Assembly: GCF_002101595.1 (NCBI RefSeq)
Contig: NZ_LQOM01000024.1
Coordinates: 248,001 to 312,000 of the forward strand
Length of the DNA: 64,000 nucleotides
Source of the DNA: Mycobacterium celatum
GTDB taxonomy: Bacteria; Actinomycetota; Actinomycetes; Mycobacteriales; Mycobacteriaceae
Reading direction: 5' to 3'
Shown here: positions 43,272-52,952 of the stretch, one piece after another
Layout of the letters: each line of letters opens with the position of its first letter
How positions within the stretch are numbered: position 1 is the stretch's first letter
Made by a program: the position numbers and the translations under genes
The notes under the pieces: model-generated
The model's input: the letters and a program-made list of their open reading frames with translations, nothing else
Told to the model about the DNA's origin: nothing
Databases searched by the model: none

Positions 43272-43979
43272 CTACTCCGCGGCGAAGTTGCGGGTGATCG
43301 ACGGGTCGACCGGGATGCCCGGGCCGGTGGTCGTCGAGACGGTGACCTTCTTCAGGTAACGCCCCTTCGACGACGACGGCTTGAGCCGCAGCACTTCGTC
43401 GATCGCCGCGCCGTAGTTCTCCGCCAGCTGCTTCTCGTCGAACGACGCCTTGCCGATGACGAAGTGCAGGTTGGCCTGCTTGTCCACCCGGAAGTTGATC
43501 TTGCCGCCCTTGATGTCGGCGATGGCCTTGGCGACGTCCGGGGTGACGGTGCCGGTCTTCGGGTTGGGCATCAAACCACGCGGCCCCAGCACCCGGGCGA
43601 TGCGGCCGACCTTGGCCATCTGGTCGGGTGTGGCGATCGCGGCGTCGAAGTCCAAAAACCCGCCCTGGATCTTCTCGATCAGGTCGTCGCTGCCGACGAT
43701 GTCGGCGCCGGCGGCCTCAGCTTCGGCGGCCTTCTCCCCCACCGCGAACACCGCGACCCGCGCGGTCTTACCGGTGCCGTGCGGCAGGTTGACCGTGCCG
43801 CGGACCATCTGGTCGGCCTTGCGCGGGTCGACGCCGAGCCGGATGGCCACCTCGACCGTCGCGTCCTGTTTGGTCGACGACGTCTCCTTGGCAAGCTTCG
43901 CCGCTTCCAGCGGGGTGTAGAGCTTGGTGCGGTCCACCTTCTCGGCGGCGGCGCGATATGCCTTGCTGTTCTTGCTCAT
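43272..43979 (-). CDS. rplA: 50S ribosomal protein L1 (uL1)
   Basis: L1-stalk protein of 235 residues, complete ([20 protein letters not shown] to SITRNFAAE). It has the L1 signature [19 protein letters not shown]. It helps release deacylated tRNA and, in many bacteria, represses its own operon with L11. It is the last gene of the secE-nusG-rplK-rplA run, 61 bases after rplK. A palindromic repeat 11 bases beyond its stop likely marks the transcript end. Confidence 0.99.
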
Positions 43980-44040
43980 TCGTTTTCCTATCTGTGGTTA
44001 GAAAGCGGGCCGAAGCTGGCCCTCCCACCGGTCGAGCAAG

Positions 44041-44469
44041 CTACTCGACCGTGATGCCCATCGATCGGGCGGTGCCGGCGATGATCTTGGCGCCGGCCTC
44101 GACGTCGTTGGAGTTCAGGTCGGCCTTCTTGGTCTCGGCGATCTCGCGGACCTGGTCCCAGGTGACCTTGGCGACCTTGTTCTTGTGCGGCTCGGACGAG
44201 CCCTTGCCCACGCCTGCGGCCTTGAGCAGCAGCTTGGCGGCCGGCGGCGTCTTCAGCGCGAACGTGAAGCTGCGGTCCTCGTAAACGGTGATCTCCACCG
44301 GGATCACATTGCCGCGTTGGTTTTCCGTCGCGGCGTTGTAGGCCTTGCAGAACTCCATGATGTTGACGCCGTGCTGGCCGAGCGCCGGACCGACCGGCGG
44401 CGCGGGATTGGCCTGACCGGCCTCGATCTGGAGTTTGATCAGCCCGGCGACCTTCTTCTTCGGGGCCAT
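44041..44469 (-). CDS. rplK: 50S ribosomal protein L11 (uL11)
   Basis: GTPase-centre protein of 142 residues starting [19 protein letters not shown]. The Pro-rich N-domain ([19 protein letters not shown]) and the 23S rRNA-binding C-domain ([20 protein letters not shown]) are normal. It is the site of action of thiopeptides and of stringent-response sensing by RelA. GAAAGGAA precedes the ATG. It is followed by rplA and preceded by nusG on one transcript. Confidence 0.99.
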
Positions 44470-44553
44470 GGGTGTTGATTCCTTTCTTGCCTTCCAGCGA
44501 ATTCGGCGCGGTTTTCGTCGCTGAGCGACGATTAGCGCGCCGAAATCGCCCGG

Positions 44554-45742
<1,189 letters not shown>

Positions 45743-45869
45743 CGCATGCTCCTTAAGTTCGACTAGGTGGTCGCCTTCCAGTGTCCACCATTGCACTGCT
45801 GCGCTGTTTTGTGGTCCGGCTTTTCCGCAGGCCATCCCGGCCCGCGTCGTCGCCGCACGGTTCCCTCAG

Positions 45870-45942
<73 letters not shown>

Positions 45943-46075
45943 TCGCCGGTTGGCAGGCCAACCCGCACGGGGCCTCACATGACGCGCGCGTCCGCTTGGT
46001 CAAACCCGGAAAGCGTGCTGATGATGGGAAAACCCCGAGGTCCGAGTGTACATCGGCGCCGCGGCTAGGTACTAA

Positions 46076-46576
46076 TCACGCGGTTCGGATGACCTGCCCG
46101 GAGTCCATGTCCCACTTGAGGGCAACCGAGTCGGTGGCCTCGTTGCCCATCATCGTGGTGTAGGCCTCCAGCACCACCTCGCCGGCGGCGTTGGTGCAGA
46201 TGTTCCTGGTGACGACGATGTCGGCGCCGAACCGCTCGTCGACCGACTGGACCTGCATCTCGGCGTGCAGCACGTCGCCGGCAAGGATCGGCTTGTGGAA
46301 GATGAACTTCTGGTCGACCTGGACGATCTGCATGGTCTCGTAGCCGGTGTCGACGCTGCGCATGAAATCGCTCTGGACCAGCTTGGCGAAGATCGTCGCG
46401 AACGTCAGAGGTGCGACGAGGCCGTCATACCCCTGTTCGGCGGCGGCCTCGTCGTCCAGGCTGGCCGGGTCGTCGGCCTTGATCGCCCTGGCGAATTCCC
46501 GGATCTTCTCTCTGCCTACCTCGTAGGTGTCCGGATACCGCCAGACCATCCCGCGGATGTCTGTCTTGATCGCCAT
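46076..46576 (-). CDS. hadC: (3R)-hydroxyacyl-ACP dehydratase subunit HadC
   Basis: Hot-dog-fold accessory subunit of 166 residues in the FAS-II dehydratase HadBC, which acts late in meromycolate elongation. The N-terminal RGMVWRYPDTYEVGREKIREFA and central QVDQKFIFHKPILAGDVLHAE match HadC. It lacks the catalytic Asp/His of HadB and instead shapes the acyl channel. It begins 2 bases after hadB ends. Mutations in HadA and HadC give thiacetazone resistance in M. tuberculosis; none was judged here. Confidence 0.96.
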   Translation of the reverse strand: MAIKTDIRGMVWRYPDTYEVGREKIREFARAIKADDPASLDDEAAAEQGYDGLVAPLTFATIFAKLVQSDFMRSVDTGYETMQIVQVDQKFIFHKPILAGDVLHAEMQVQSVDERFGADIVVTRNICTNAAGEVVLEAYTTMMGNEATDSVALKWDMDSGQVIRTA

Positions 46577-46578
46577 CC

Positions 46579-47007
46579 CTACGCCAGCTTCGCCGACGCG
46601 ACCGCACGACCGAAGATTTTCTTGCCGCCGGTGGTGGCCGTCAACGCGATCGTCACCGATTTGCTCTCAGGATCGACCGACTTCACCTTGCCGCTGAACA
46701 CCAGCTCGGCGCCCTTGCCGTCGTTGGGGACCGGCACGACCGCGGTGAACCGCACGTTGTACTCGGTCACCGCCCCCGGGTCGCCGACCCACGAGGTGAC
46801 GTAGCCGCCGCCCAGGCCCATGGTCAGCATGCCGTGTGCGATCGCGGTGTCCAGGCCGACGGCCTTGGCCATCTCGTCGTCCCAGTGAATCGGGTTGAGG
46901 TCGCCCGAGACGCCGGCATAGTTCACCAAATCCTGCCGGGTCAATGCGTACACCCTCTCGGGAAGCTGGTCACCCACCTTCACGGAACTGAACTCACGCA
47001 GTGGCAT
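46579..47007 (-). CDS. hadB: (3R)-hydroxyacyl-ACP dehydratase catalytic subunit HadB
   Basis: Catalytic MaoC-like subunit of 142 residues. The hydratase motif SGDLNPIHWDDEMAKAVG holds the catalytic Asp and His, and AIAHGML completes the signature. It pairs with HadA for early and HadC for late elongation steps. The ATG at 47007 (MPLREFSSVKVGD) is chosen; it overlaps the hadA 3' end by 14 bases, so the two are coupled. A longer N-terminus from 47037 is an artefact. Confidence 0.97.
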   Translation of the reverse strand: MPLREFSSVKVGDQLPERVYALTRQDLVNYAGVSGDLNPIHWDDEMAKAVGLDTAIAHGMLTMGLGGGYVTSWVGDPGAVTEYNVRFTAVVPVPNDGKGAELVFSGKVKSVDPESKSVTIALTATTGGKKIFGRAVASAKLA

Positions 47008-47470
47008 CGCTGAAACCCTCTTCCCCTTCGCCGGCACGACCCGCCAGGGTCGTGTAAGTCTCCTGTACTACTTCGCCTGCTTCGTTGGTGACGATGTTCT
47101 TGGTGACGATGATGTCGGTGCCGTGCGCCCGTCGCACCGAGTCCACGTAGACGTCGCAGTAGAGCTTGTCGCCCACCTGGATCGGTTTGAAGAACTTCAG
47201 TACCTGATCCACCTGCACGATCTGCGCGTCGTTGGTCGCGATGTTGGCGTGCTCGAAAAAAGCCGCCTGCGCCCTGTAGCCGAACACCGAGATGAACGTC
47301 AGCGGTGCCACCAGGCCGTCATAGCCCAGTTCAAGGGCCGCCTTTTCCTCGAAGAACCCCGGGTCGTCGTTTTTCACGGCGACCGCGTATTCCCGGATCT
47401 TCTCCCGTTCCACTTCGTAATGGTCGGGATAGCGGTAGTGCATCCCGACGATCTTGTCGCCCAAAGACAC
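46994..47470 (-). CDS. hadA: (3R)-hydroxyacyl-ACP dehydratase subunit HadA
   Basis: Substrate-channel subunit of 158 residues, beginning MSLGDKIVGMHYRYPDHYEVE. QIVQVDQVLKFFKPIQVGDKLY and TDIIVTKNIVTNEAGEVVQE match HadA. It forms the HadAB heterodimer of FAS-II. It follows rpmG by 12 bases and overlaps hadB by 14. A cysteine important for thiacetazone and isoxyl binding is reported in the M. tuberculosis protein; the equivalent position here reads FISVFGYRAQ and lacks Cys, which may affect sensitivity. Confidence 0.96.
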   Translation of the reverse strand: MSLGDKIVGMHYRYPDHYEVEREKIREYAVAVKNDDPGFFEEKAALELGYDGLVAPLTFISVFGYRAQAAFFEHANIATNDAQIVQVDQVLKFFKPIQVGDKLYCDVYVDSVRRAHGTDIIVTKNIVTNEAGEVVQETYTTLAGRAGEGEEGFSDATA

Positions 47471-47482
47471 TGCTGTTCGAAC

Positions 47483-47650
47483 CTAACGGGTTTCGCGGTG
47501 CGCCTGATGCTTGCCGCAGTTGGGGCAGAACTTCTTCAGCTCCAACCGGTCGGGGTCGTTACGGCGGTTCTTCTTGGTGATGTAGTTGCGGTGCTTGCAC
47601 ACCTCGCACGCCAAAGTGATCTTCGGCCGTACGTCGGTACTGGAGGCCAC
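47483..47650 (-). CDS. rpmG: 50S ribosomal protein L33 (zinc-ribbon form)
   Basis: Ribosomal protein of 55 residues starting at [24 protein letters not shown], then [14 protein letters not shown]. Two CxxC pairs show it is the zinc-binding (C+) form normally used in zinc-replete growth. It lies between tRNA-Met and hadA, as in M. tuberculosis rpmG2. It is too short for most ORF cut-offs, but both sequence and position are unambiguous. Confidence 0.96.
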
Positions 47651-47685
47651 GTCAGTTCTCTTTCACAGATCTCGTTGTTGTCTTG

Positions 47686-47759
<74 letters not shown>

Positions 47760-47789
47760 TTGCGCCGCCAGCCTGCTCGGCGTCCGCCG

Positions 47790-47862
47790 AGCCCCCTAAC
47801 GGAATCGAACCGTTGACCTTTTCCTTACCATGGAAACGCTCTGCCGACTGAGCTAAGGGGGC
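47790..47862 (-). tRNA. thrT: tRNA-Thr (GGT)
   Basis: A 73-base cloverleaf on the minus strand: acceptor GCCCCCT/AGGGGGC, D-arm GCTCAGTCGGCAGAGC, anticodon stem TTTCC/GGAAA with loop ATGGTAA (GGT), T-loop GGTTCGATTCC. It is the first element of the tRNA-Thr/tRNA-Met/rpmG/hadABC run. Confidence 0.97.
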
Positions 47863-47996
47863 GCTCACCCGTAGCGACCAGGTCAGGTCGTGCCGCGGGC
47901 CTAAAAGAGGGTACAGCCCGGGCCGCAACGCGACCAAACCGCGTGGCGCTCACGCGGACGTGTCGCGCAGAACCGCAGAACTACCCGGGATCGGGA

Positions 47997-48215
47997 CTAC
48001 CCGGTACTCCGGGATCCCCGGGGGTTCAAGGCGCCGAGGTCGAACGGGTCTTCCTCTTCCTGGGCGTCCGGCGACGGTTCTGGGGCGGCAGAGCTATTGA
48101 CGAGGGTCCGAAGCGCAAGATTGACCGCTTCCCGGGCACTCCGAAGGTGATACCGGCGTATCACCTCGTCGACCAGGGTCTGATCAATCTCGATCTCAAC
48201 CTTGGCAAACGACAT
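47997..48215 (-). CDS. Small VapB/DUF2191-type ribbon-helix-helix protein (Rv0634A-like)
   Basis: Protein of 72 residues. The N-terminal strand-helix-helix (FAKVEIEIDQTLVDEVIRRY, then REAVNLALRTLV) is the VapB antitoxin/DUF2191 type. The acidic Pro/Glu tail (APEPSPDAQEEEDPFD) is unusual for an antitoxin. No PIN-domain VapC lies beside it, so it is an orphan, as its M. tuberculosis counterpart seems to be. It is divergent from the glyoxalase-II-like gene across about 100 bases. DNA binding is likely; toxin neutralisation is unsupported. Confidence 0.8.
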   Translation of the reverse strand: MSFAKVEIEIDQTLVDEVIRRYHLRSAREAVNLALRTLVNSSAAPEPSPDAQEEEDPFDLGALNPRGSRSTG

Positions 48216-48319
48216 AATTCAACGATACCCAGTCGACCGGCTCGCCAACCAGCAAAATTCGGCCCAAACCCGCAGGCAGGCCCCGTGAGGCAGCACACAG
48301 CGCGTCGTAGTCTGGGGGC

Positions 48320-49036
48320 GTGGCTGACTCGGACCGCTTGTACTTTCGCCAACTGCTTTCCGGACGCGATTTCGCCGCCGGCGACATGTTCGCATCGCAG
48401 ATGCGCAACTTCGCCTACCTGATCGGCGACCGCCAGACCGGCGACGCCGTGGTGGTCGACCCGGCCTATGCGGCCGGGGATCTGCTCGACGCGCTCGAGG
48501 CCGACGGCATGCATCTGTTCGGGGTGCTGGTCACCCATCACCACCCGGATCATGTCGGCGGGTCGATGATGGGCTTCGAACTCAAGGGGCTGGCCGAGCT
48601 GCTGGAACGCGCCAGCGTGCCCGTTCACGTCAATTCCCATGAGGCGCAGTGGGTTTCGCGGATCACCGGGATCTCCATGGGAGATCTGACCGCACATCAG
48701 CATGGCGACAAGGTCAGCGTCGGCGACATCGAGATCGAGCTTCTGCACACCCCCGGTCACACGCCGGGCAGCCAGTGTTTCTTGCTCGACGGCCGGCTGG
48801 TCGCCGGTGACACGCTGTTTCTGGAAGGCTGCGGACGCACCGACTTTCCCGGCGGGGACTCCGACGAGATGTATCGCAGCCTGCAACAGCTCGCGCAGCT
48901 TCCCGGCGACCCGACGGTGTTTCCCGGGCACTGGTATTCGGCCGAGCCGAGCGCGTCGCTGTCGGAGGTCAAACGCACCAACTACGTGTACCGGCCCGCC
49001 AACCTCGATCAGTGGCGCATGCTGATGGGCGGCTGA
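48320..49036 (+). CDS. Metallo-beta-lactamase-fold hydrolase, glyoxalase II-like (Rv0634c-like)
   Basis: Zinc hydrolase of 238 residues starting at GTG. The metal motif is VTHHHPDHVGG (His73, His75, Asp77, His78), with further ligands in HTPGHTPGS, AGDTLF and FPGHW. Glyoxalase II members hydrolyse thioesters; since mycobacteria use mycothiol rather than glutathione, an S-acyl-mycothiol or another thioester is the likelier substrate. It is followed after 60 bases by a membrane-anchored protein. No partner glyoxalase I is near. Confidence 0.9.
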   Translation: MADSDRLYFRQLLSGRDFAAGDMFASQMRNFAYLIGDRQTGDAVVVDPAYAAGDLLDALEADGMHLFGVLVTHHHPDHVGGSMMGFELKGLAELLERASVPVHVNSHEAQWVSRITGISMGDLTAHQHGDKVSVGDIEIELLHTPGHTPGSQCFLLDGRLVAGDTLFLEGCGRTDFPGGDSDEMYRSLQQLAQLPGDPTVFPGHWYSAEPSASLSEVKRTNYVYRPANLDQWRMLMGG

Positions 49037-49099
49037 GCGGGCCTTTAAGATCGCACCAACGTAGGACCACACGGCGGCCAAGGCGGAGGGTGGATTCTC

Positions 49100-49927
49100 T
49101 TGAGCTGGATCCAGGACCGCTGGCATGAGCTGGTCACGGCGGGCTCGACAACCTGGTTGGCGTTGGGTACCTGGGCCGTGCTCGCGGTCGGGGTGTTCGC
49201 GCTGTTCTGGGCCAATCGGCAGGTCCGGCGCGACCGCGAGCTGTCCGTCGAGGAGACCCGTCCGCACGTCGGGATGTTCATGGAGCCGCACGCCGCGGAT
49301 TGGCACGTGATGGAACTGGTGGTGCGCAACTTCGGCAGGACCGCGGCCTACAACATCCGCTTCGCGTTTCCGCACCCGCCCACCGTCGCCGCCTACGAGA
49401 ACACCTCCGACGGCTACGCGGACGTCGTCGAACTGCACCTGCCCGACGAGTTGGCGACGCTGGCGCCGAACCAGGAATGGCGCACGGTGTGGGATTCGGC
49501 GATCGAGCGTGCCGAACTCGGCGACGACATCGAGTCCCGTTTCACCGGCACGGTGACCTACTACGACCGCCCGGACGCGCGGCCGCGCTGGAAGTTCTGG
49601 CGGCCCGCCCGGCGCCAGTTCGAGACGCAGGTGGTGCTGGATTGGGGTGCGCTGCCGCCGGTTCAGCGGGTCGAGCTGATGTCGACGCACGATTTGGCCA
49701 AGCGGGAAAAGCAGAAGCTGGAACTGCTGCGCGGCGTGCTGAGGTACTTCCACTACGCCAGCACCGAGCCCCGCCCCGACGTGTTCCGCAGCGAGATCGA
49801 ACGGATCAATCGCGCGGCGGACGAAAACCAGCGACGGTGGCGCGCCCGCCAGCAGCTCGACGACCCGACAGACGTCCACCTGCGCTGGGGCCAGCCCGAA
49901 CAGGCGGTCGGCAAGCACCGGGTCTGA
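49100..49927 (+). CDS. Membrane-anchored protein of unknown function (Rv0633c-like)
   Basis: Protein of 275 residues starting at TTG with GGCGGAGGG before it. One N-terminal membrane span (STTWLALGTWAVLAVGVFALFWA) is followed by a basic segment (NRQVRRDRELS) and a cytoplasmic beta-rich domain (RPHVGMFMEPHAADWHVMEL ... YNIRFAFPHPPTV), then a charged helical tail (RREKQKLELLRG-like; REKQKLELLRGVLRYFHYA). The family is mycobacterial or actinobacterial and uncharacterised. It lies between the glyoxalase-II-like gene and echA3 on the same strand. Function unknown. Confidence 0.8.
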   Translation: MSWIQDRWHELVTAGSTTWLALGTWAVLAVGVFALFWANRQVRRDRELSVEETRPHVGMFMEPHAADWHVMELVVRNFGRTAAYNIRFAFPHPPTVAAYENTSDGYADVVELHLPDELATLAPNQEWRTVWDSAIERAELGDDIESRFTGTVTYYDRPDARPRWKFWRPARRQFETQVVLDWGALPPVQRVELMSTHDLAKREKQKLELLRGVLRYFHYASTEPRPDVFRSEIERINRAADENQRRWRARQQLDDPTDVHLRWGQPEQAVGKHRV

Positions 49928-49953
49928 CTGGCGCCGTGGTTCAATCGACTCCC

Positions 49954-50649
49954 ATGGGCAGCCCGGTCAGTTATCGCCACGACGAAGCCATCGCGGTCAT
50001 CACGATGGACGACGGCAAGGTCAACGCGCTGGGCCCTGCCATGCAGCAGGCGCTGAACGACGCGCTCGACAACGCCGACCGCGACGACGTCGGCGCCGTG
50101 GTGATCACCGGAAACGACCGGGTGTTTTCCGCCGGGTTCGACCTGAAGATCATGACGTCCCGCGAGGCGCAGCCGGCGATCGACATGCTCCAGGGCGGAT
50201 TCGAGCTGAGCCACCGGCTGCTGTCCTACCCCAAGCCGGTGGTGATGGCCTGTACCGGCCACGCGATCGCGATGGGCGCGTTCCTGCTGTCCAGCGGCGA
50301 TCATCGGATTGCCGCGCCGGCCTACAACATTCAGGCCAACGAGGTCGCGATCGGCATGACGATTCCCTATGCGGCCCTGGAGATCATGAAGCTGCGGCTG
50401 ACGCCGTCGGCGTATCAGCAGGCCGCCGGGCTGGCCAAGACGTTCTTCGGCGAAACCGCCGTCGCCGCCGGCTTTGTCGACGAGATCGTGATGCCCGACA
50501 TGGTGCGCGACCGCGCCGTGGAAGCCGCGCGCGAATTCGCCACCCTGAACCAGAAGGCCCACGCCGCGACGAAGTTGCGGACCAGGGCCGACGCGTTGAC
50601 CGGCATCCGCGCCGGAATCGACGGCATGGCGGCGGAGTTCGGGCTGTAA
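49954..50649 (+). CDS. echA3: Enoyl-CoA hydratase/isomerase family protein (EchA3)
   Basis: Crotonase-fold protein of 231 residues. VITMDDGKVNALGPAM, FSAGFDLKIM and GHAIAMGAFLLSSGDHRIA are the oxyanion and acyl-pocket segments. NEVAIGMTIPYAALEIMK replaces the usual GxxPGxGG region, so it belongs to a divergent short branch, perhaps an isomerase. The ATG at 49954 gives the recalled M. tuberculosis length; a GTG at 49936 is possible. It is convergent with the patatin-like gene, 7 bases away. Confidence 0.9.
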   Translation: MGSPVSYRHDEAIAVITMDDGKVNALGPAMQQALNDALDNADRDDVGAVVITGNDRVFSAGFDLKIMTSREAQPAIDMLQGGFELSHRLLSYPKPVVMACTGHAIAMGAFLLSSGDHRIAAPAYNIQANEVAIGMTIPYAALEIMKLRLTPSAYQQAAGLAKTFFGETAVAAGFVDEIVMPDMVRDRAVEAAREFATLNQKAHAATKLRTRADALTGIRAGIDGMAAEFGL

Positions 50650-50656
50650 CGACCAG

Positions 50657-51652
50657 CTAGGGCCGTCGATAGCTTTCCCGGTACTGCGTCCAGTTCCAGG
50701 TGGACAGGAACGCCTGCGCCGCCTCGTAGCCTTTCTGGTAGAGCGCTTCCATCTGTTCCCGCGAGATGTCGAAGTCCAGGAAGCCGACGTTGGTGGAGTC
50801 CACCCGGATCGCGCGGGCGCTGACCCACGGCTGGTTGAGGTAGGCCTGATCACGACCGACGATCATCGTGGTGATCAGGTCCTCGAGCAGCGTCGGGCCG
50901 CCGAGCCAGTGCAGGGGTTTCAGCGCGGGGATCACTTTGTCGTTGCCCTGCGGCAGGTTCGGGAGCACGGTGATGCCGAAGGTGGGCCAGCGCGGCGGTT
51001 TGCCGTCGGGCCGGTCGAACGAATCGATCGGGAAGTTCGACAGCATGCCCCCGTCGACCAGCGTCGACGTCAGGCCGCCGGCGCTTTTGAGTTTCACCGT
51101 GCGGAAGAAGAACGGGATCGACATCGAGGCCCGCACCGCGTCGGCGACCTGCTGCTCGTCGGGGTCCAGCCCGTAGAGCCGGCGGTAGTCCCACGGCAGC
51201 CGGACCAACTGGCCGGTGGTCACGTCGGCCACGGTGACCACCAACCGGTAGCGCCGCTCCGGCAGCACGTAATCGTCGTCGAAGGCCAGATCCCCGAAAG
51301 TGCTGACCCCGAGGTTCTTCAGCTCGGAGCGGATCCACTCGTGCGCGAAATCGCCTTTGTAGATCCCTTCTTCGCTGAGCAGGCCCCAGGCCGGGCCCAG
51401 CAGCGGGATTCGTTCGATCGGTCCCGCGTCGAGGAATTTGCGGTAGGGCACCGTCATCGTCAGGTGCCTGACTTCTTCCGGAGTCAGCTGGTCGTAGCCG
51501 GCGGCCAGGATCGCGCCGACGATCGAGCCGGCCGATGTGCCCGAGACGCGCGGGATTTGGTAGCCGGCCTCCATCAGTGCGACGACGGCGCCCACCAGGC
51601 CGATGCCCTTGACACCGCCACCGGACAGCACAAGGTCTGTGGTGTTGTTCAC
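50657..51652 (-). CDS. Patatin-like phospholipase
   Basis: Patatin-fold lipase of 331 residues. The oxyanion loop SGGGVKGIGLVGAV and nucleophile elbow SGTSAGSIVGA (Ser40) are at the N-terminus. STLVDGGMLSNFPID supplies the catalytic Asp of the dyad. The C-terminal part is less conserved. It starts at GTG overlapping the cynS stop (GTGA), so it is co-translated with cyanase and probably transcribed with the upstream methyltransferase. It likely hydrolyses phospholipids or acylglycerols in the cytoplasm; no signal peptide is seen. Confidence 0.92.
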   Translation of the reverse strand: MNNTTDLVLSGGGVKGIGLVGAVVALMEAGYQIPRVSGTSAGSIVGAILAAGYDQLTPEEVRHLTMTVPYRKFLDAGPIERIPLLGPAWGLLSEEGIYKGDFAHEWIRSELKNLGVSTFGDLAFDDDYVLPERRYRLVVTVADVTTGQLVRLPWDYRRLYGLDPDEQQVADAVRASMSIPFFFRTVKLKSAGGLTSTLVDGGMLSNFPIDSFDRPDGKPPRWPTFGITVLPNLPQGNDKVIPALKPLHWLGGPTLLEDLITTMIVGRDQAYLNQPWVSARAIRVDSTNVGFLDFDISREQMEALYQKGYEAAQAFLSTWNWTQYRESYRRP

Positions 51653-52107
51653 TGAGCCCCTCCCGAAACCCAGTCGTAGGGAAGGAATTTCCCGTCGAAC
51701 GTCACCACCACCCGATCACCCGTCGGGTGCGGCTTCTTCTCCACCTCGACGCTGAAGTTGATCGCGCTCATGATCCCGTCGCCGAACTGCTCGTGGATCA
51801 GCTCCTTGATTGCGGGCCCGTAAACCTGAAGGGCTTCGTAGAAGCGGTAGATGGTCGGGTCGGTGGGCACCGCGGTGGGCAGGCCGCCGCGCATCGGCAC
51901 TGCGGCCAACACCGCGACGGCCGACTCGTCGAGCCCCAGCATGTCGACGAGCACCTTGCCCAGTTCGGTGGGAATGGGATGCTGTCCCAGCAGCGCGGAC
52001 GTGGTCCACACCACCGGCCGGCCGATGGCGTCGGCCAGCTCCTGCCAGGTCAACCCTTTGGCCAGGCGCGCGACGACGATCTGTTCGGTGATCTCGTTTC
52101 TGGTCAT
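51649..52107 (-). CDS. cynS: Cyanate hydratase (cyanase)
   Basis: Cyanase of 152 residues converting cyanate and bicarbonate to ammonia and CO2. The N-terminal POU-like helical domain (EITEQIVVARLAKGLTWQEL) and C-terminal catalytic domain are complete. Catalytic residues are Arg88 and Glu91 (TIYRFYEALQVYG) and Ser114 (GIMSAINF). The ATG at 52107 (MTRNE) is preferred over 52119, whose AGGAG would be too close. No cynT carbonic anhydrase or cynR is nearby, which is unusual. It lies between a methyltransferase (16 bases upstream) and a patatin-like lipase that overlaps its stop. Confidence 0.95.
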   Translation of the reverse strand: MTRNEITEQIVVARLAKGLTWQELADAIGRPVVWTTSALLGQHPIPTELGKVLVDMLGLDESAVAVLAAVPMRGGLPTAVPTDPTIYRFYEALQVYGPAIKELIHEQFGDGIMSAINFSVEVEKKPHPTGDRVVVTFDGKFLPYDWVSGGAQ

Positions 52108-52123
52108 GCCTACCAGCATGCTC

Positions 52124-52906
52124 CTAGCCCGGCTTGGTCGCCGTCACCAGACGCGTCGCGGCCCAGGGGCCGCCGTACCACATCCGCCAGCCGAGATTGC
52201 GGCGTTGCACGTCGCACCACCCGAGTTCGCGTAAATGAGCGGCGTGGCGCCGGGTCTCCCACAGGTCCGCGATCGCGAGACGACCACTCGGGCGCAGCAC
52301 CCTGACCGCCTCGCGCAGCGCCTGCCGCCGACCGTCGCGCGTCGGAATGTTGTGGATCGCAAGGCTGCTCACGATCACGTCGAAACTGTTGTCGTCGAAG
52401 GGAAGCACGGTCATGTCGGCGGTGCGGACCTCGACGCGGTCTCCCACCTTCTCCAGGTCCGCGTTTTTCAGCGTGGCCGACGGCGAGTTGTCGGTCTGGT
52501 CGGCGCGCCACAGGTCGATGCCGATCGCGTGACCGCGCGGAAGCCGCTTGGCCGCCGCCAGCAGTACGGCGCCGCGACCGCAGCCGAGGTCGAGCACCGT
52601 CTCGTCGCCCCGCAGCTGCAGCTCGTCGAGAATCCGTTCCCACACCACGAACTTGCCGGCCCGCGTGGCGTAGAGGTAAAGCGTTGTGTGGGCGGCGATT
52701 CCAAGCCCCCCGGCGCCGGCCAGCGCTGCCTTGTGCCGCTTGCCCTTCGCCCAGCTGACCGCGGCCCACAGCAGCAGCGCAACGGCTTGGACAGCCAGAC
52801 CACCGAACTGCACGCCCGCCGGCACGGTCTTGAACGATCCGTCGATCCCGTACTCGCCCTTGTGGCGCACAGTGCGCCGCGCGCGAATCGCATCCCAGGT
52901 TTCCAT
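52124..52906 (-). CDS. Class I SAM-dependent methyltransferase with N-terminal membrane segments
   Basis: Protein of 260 residues. The N-terminal part has two hydrophobic stretches (FGGLAVQAVALLLWAAVSWA and AALAGAGGLGIAAHTTLYLYA), so it may be membrane-attached. The Rossmann methyltransferase core follows: VLDLGCGRGAVLLAAAKRLP (motif I), IGIDLW (acidic residue), TADMTVLPF, and FDVIVSSLAIHNIP (motif IV). It resembles UbiE/SmtA-like methyltransferases. It leads the methyltransferase-cynS-patatin operon and is divergent from recC across 46 bases. Substrate unknown. Confidence 0.88.
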   Translation of the reverse strand: METWDAIRARRTVRHKGEYGIDGSFKTVPAGVQFGGLAVQAVALLLWAAVSWAKGKRHKAALAGAGGLGIAAHTTLYLYATRAGKFVVWERILDELQLRGDETVLDLGCGRGAVLLAAAKRLPRGHAIGIDLWRADQTDNSPSATLKNADLEKVGDRVEVRTADMTVLPFDDNSFDVIVSSLAIHNIPTRDGRRQALREAVRVLRPSGRLAIADLWETRRHAAHLRELGWCDVQRRNLGWRMWYGGPWAATRLVTATKPG

Positions 52907-52952
52907 CTCAATCGCTCCCTCGTCCGCCCCGGCCGTCTAGGGTGGCACCCCA

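Noticed and set aside
45948..45963. Terminator GGTTGG/CCAACC between hadC and tRNA-Trp
   Set aside because: Stem is only 6 bp without a T-run; insufficient for a call.
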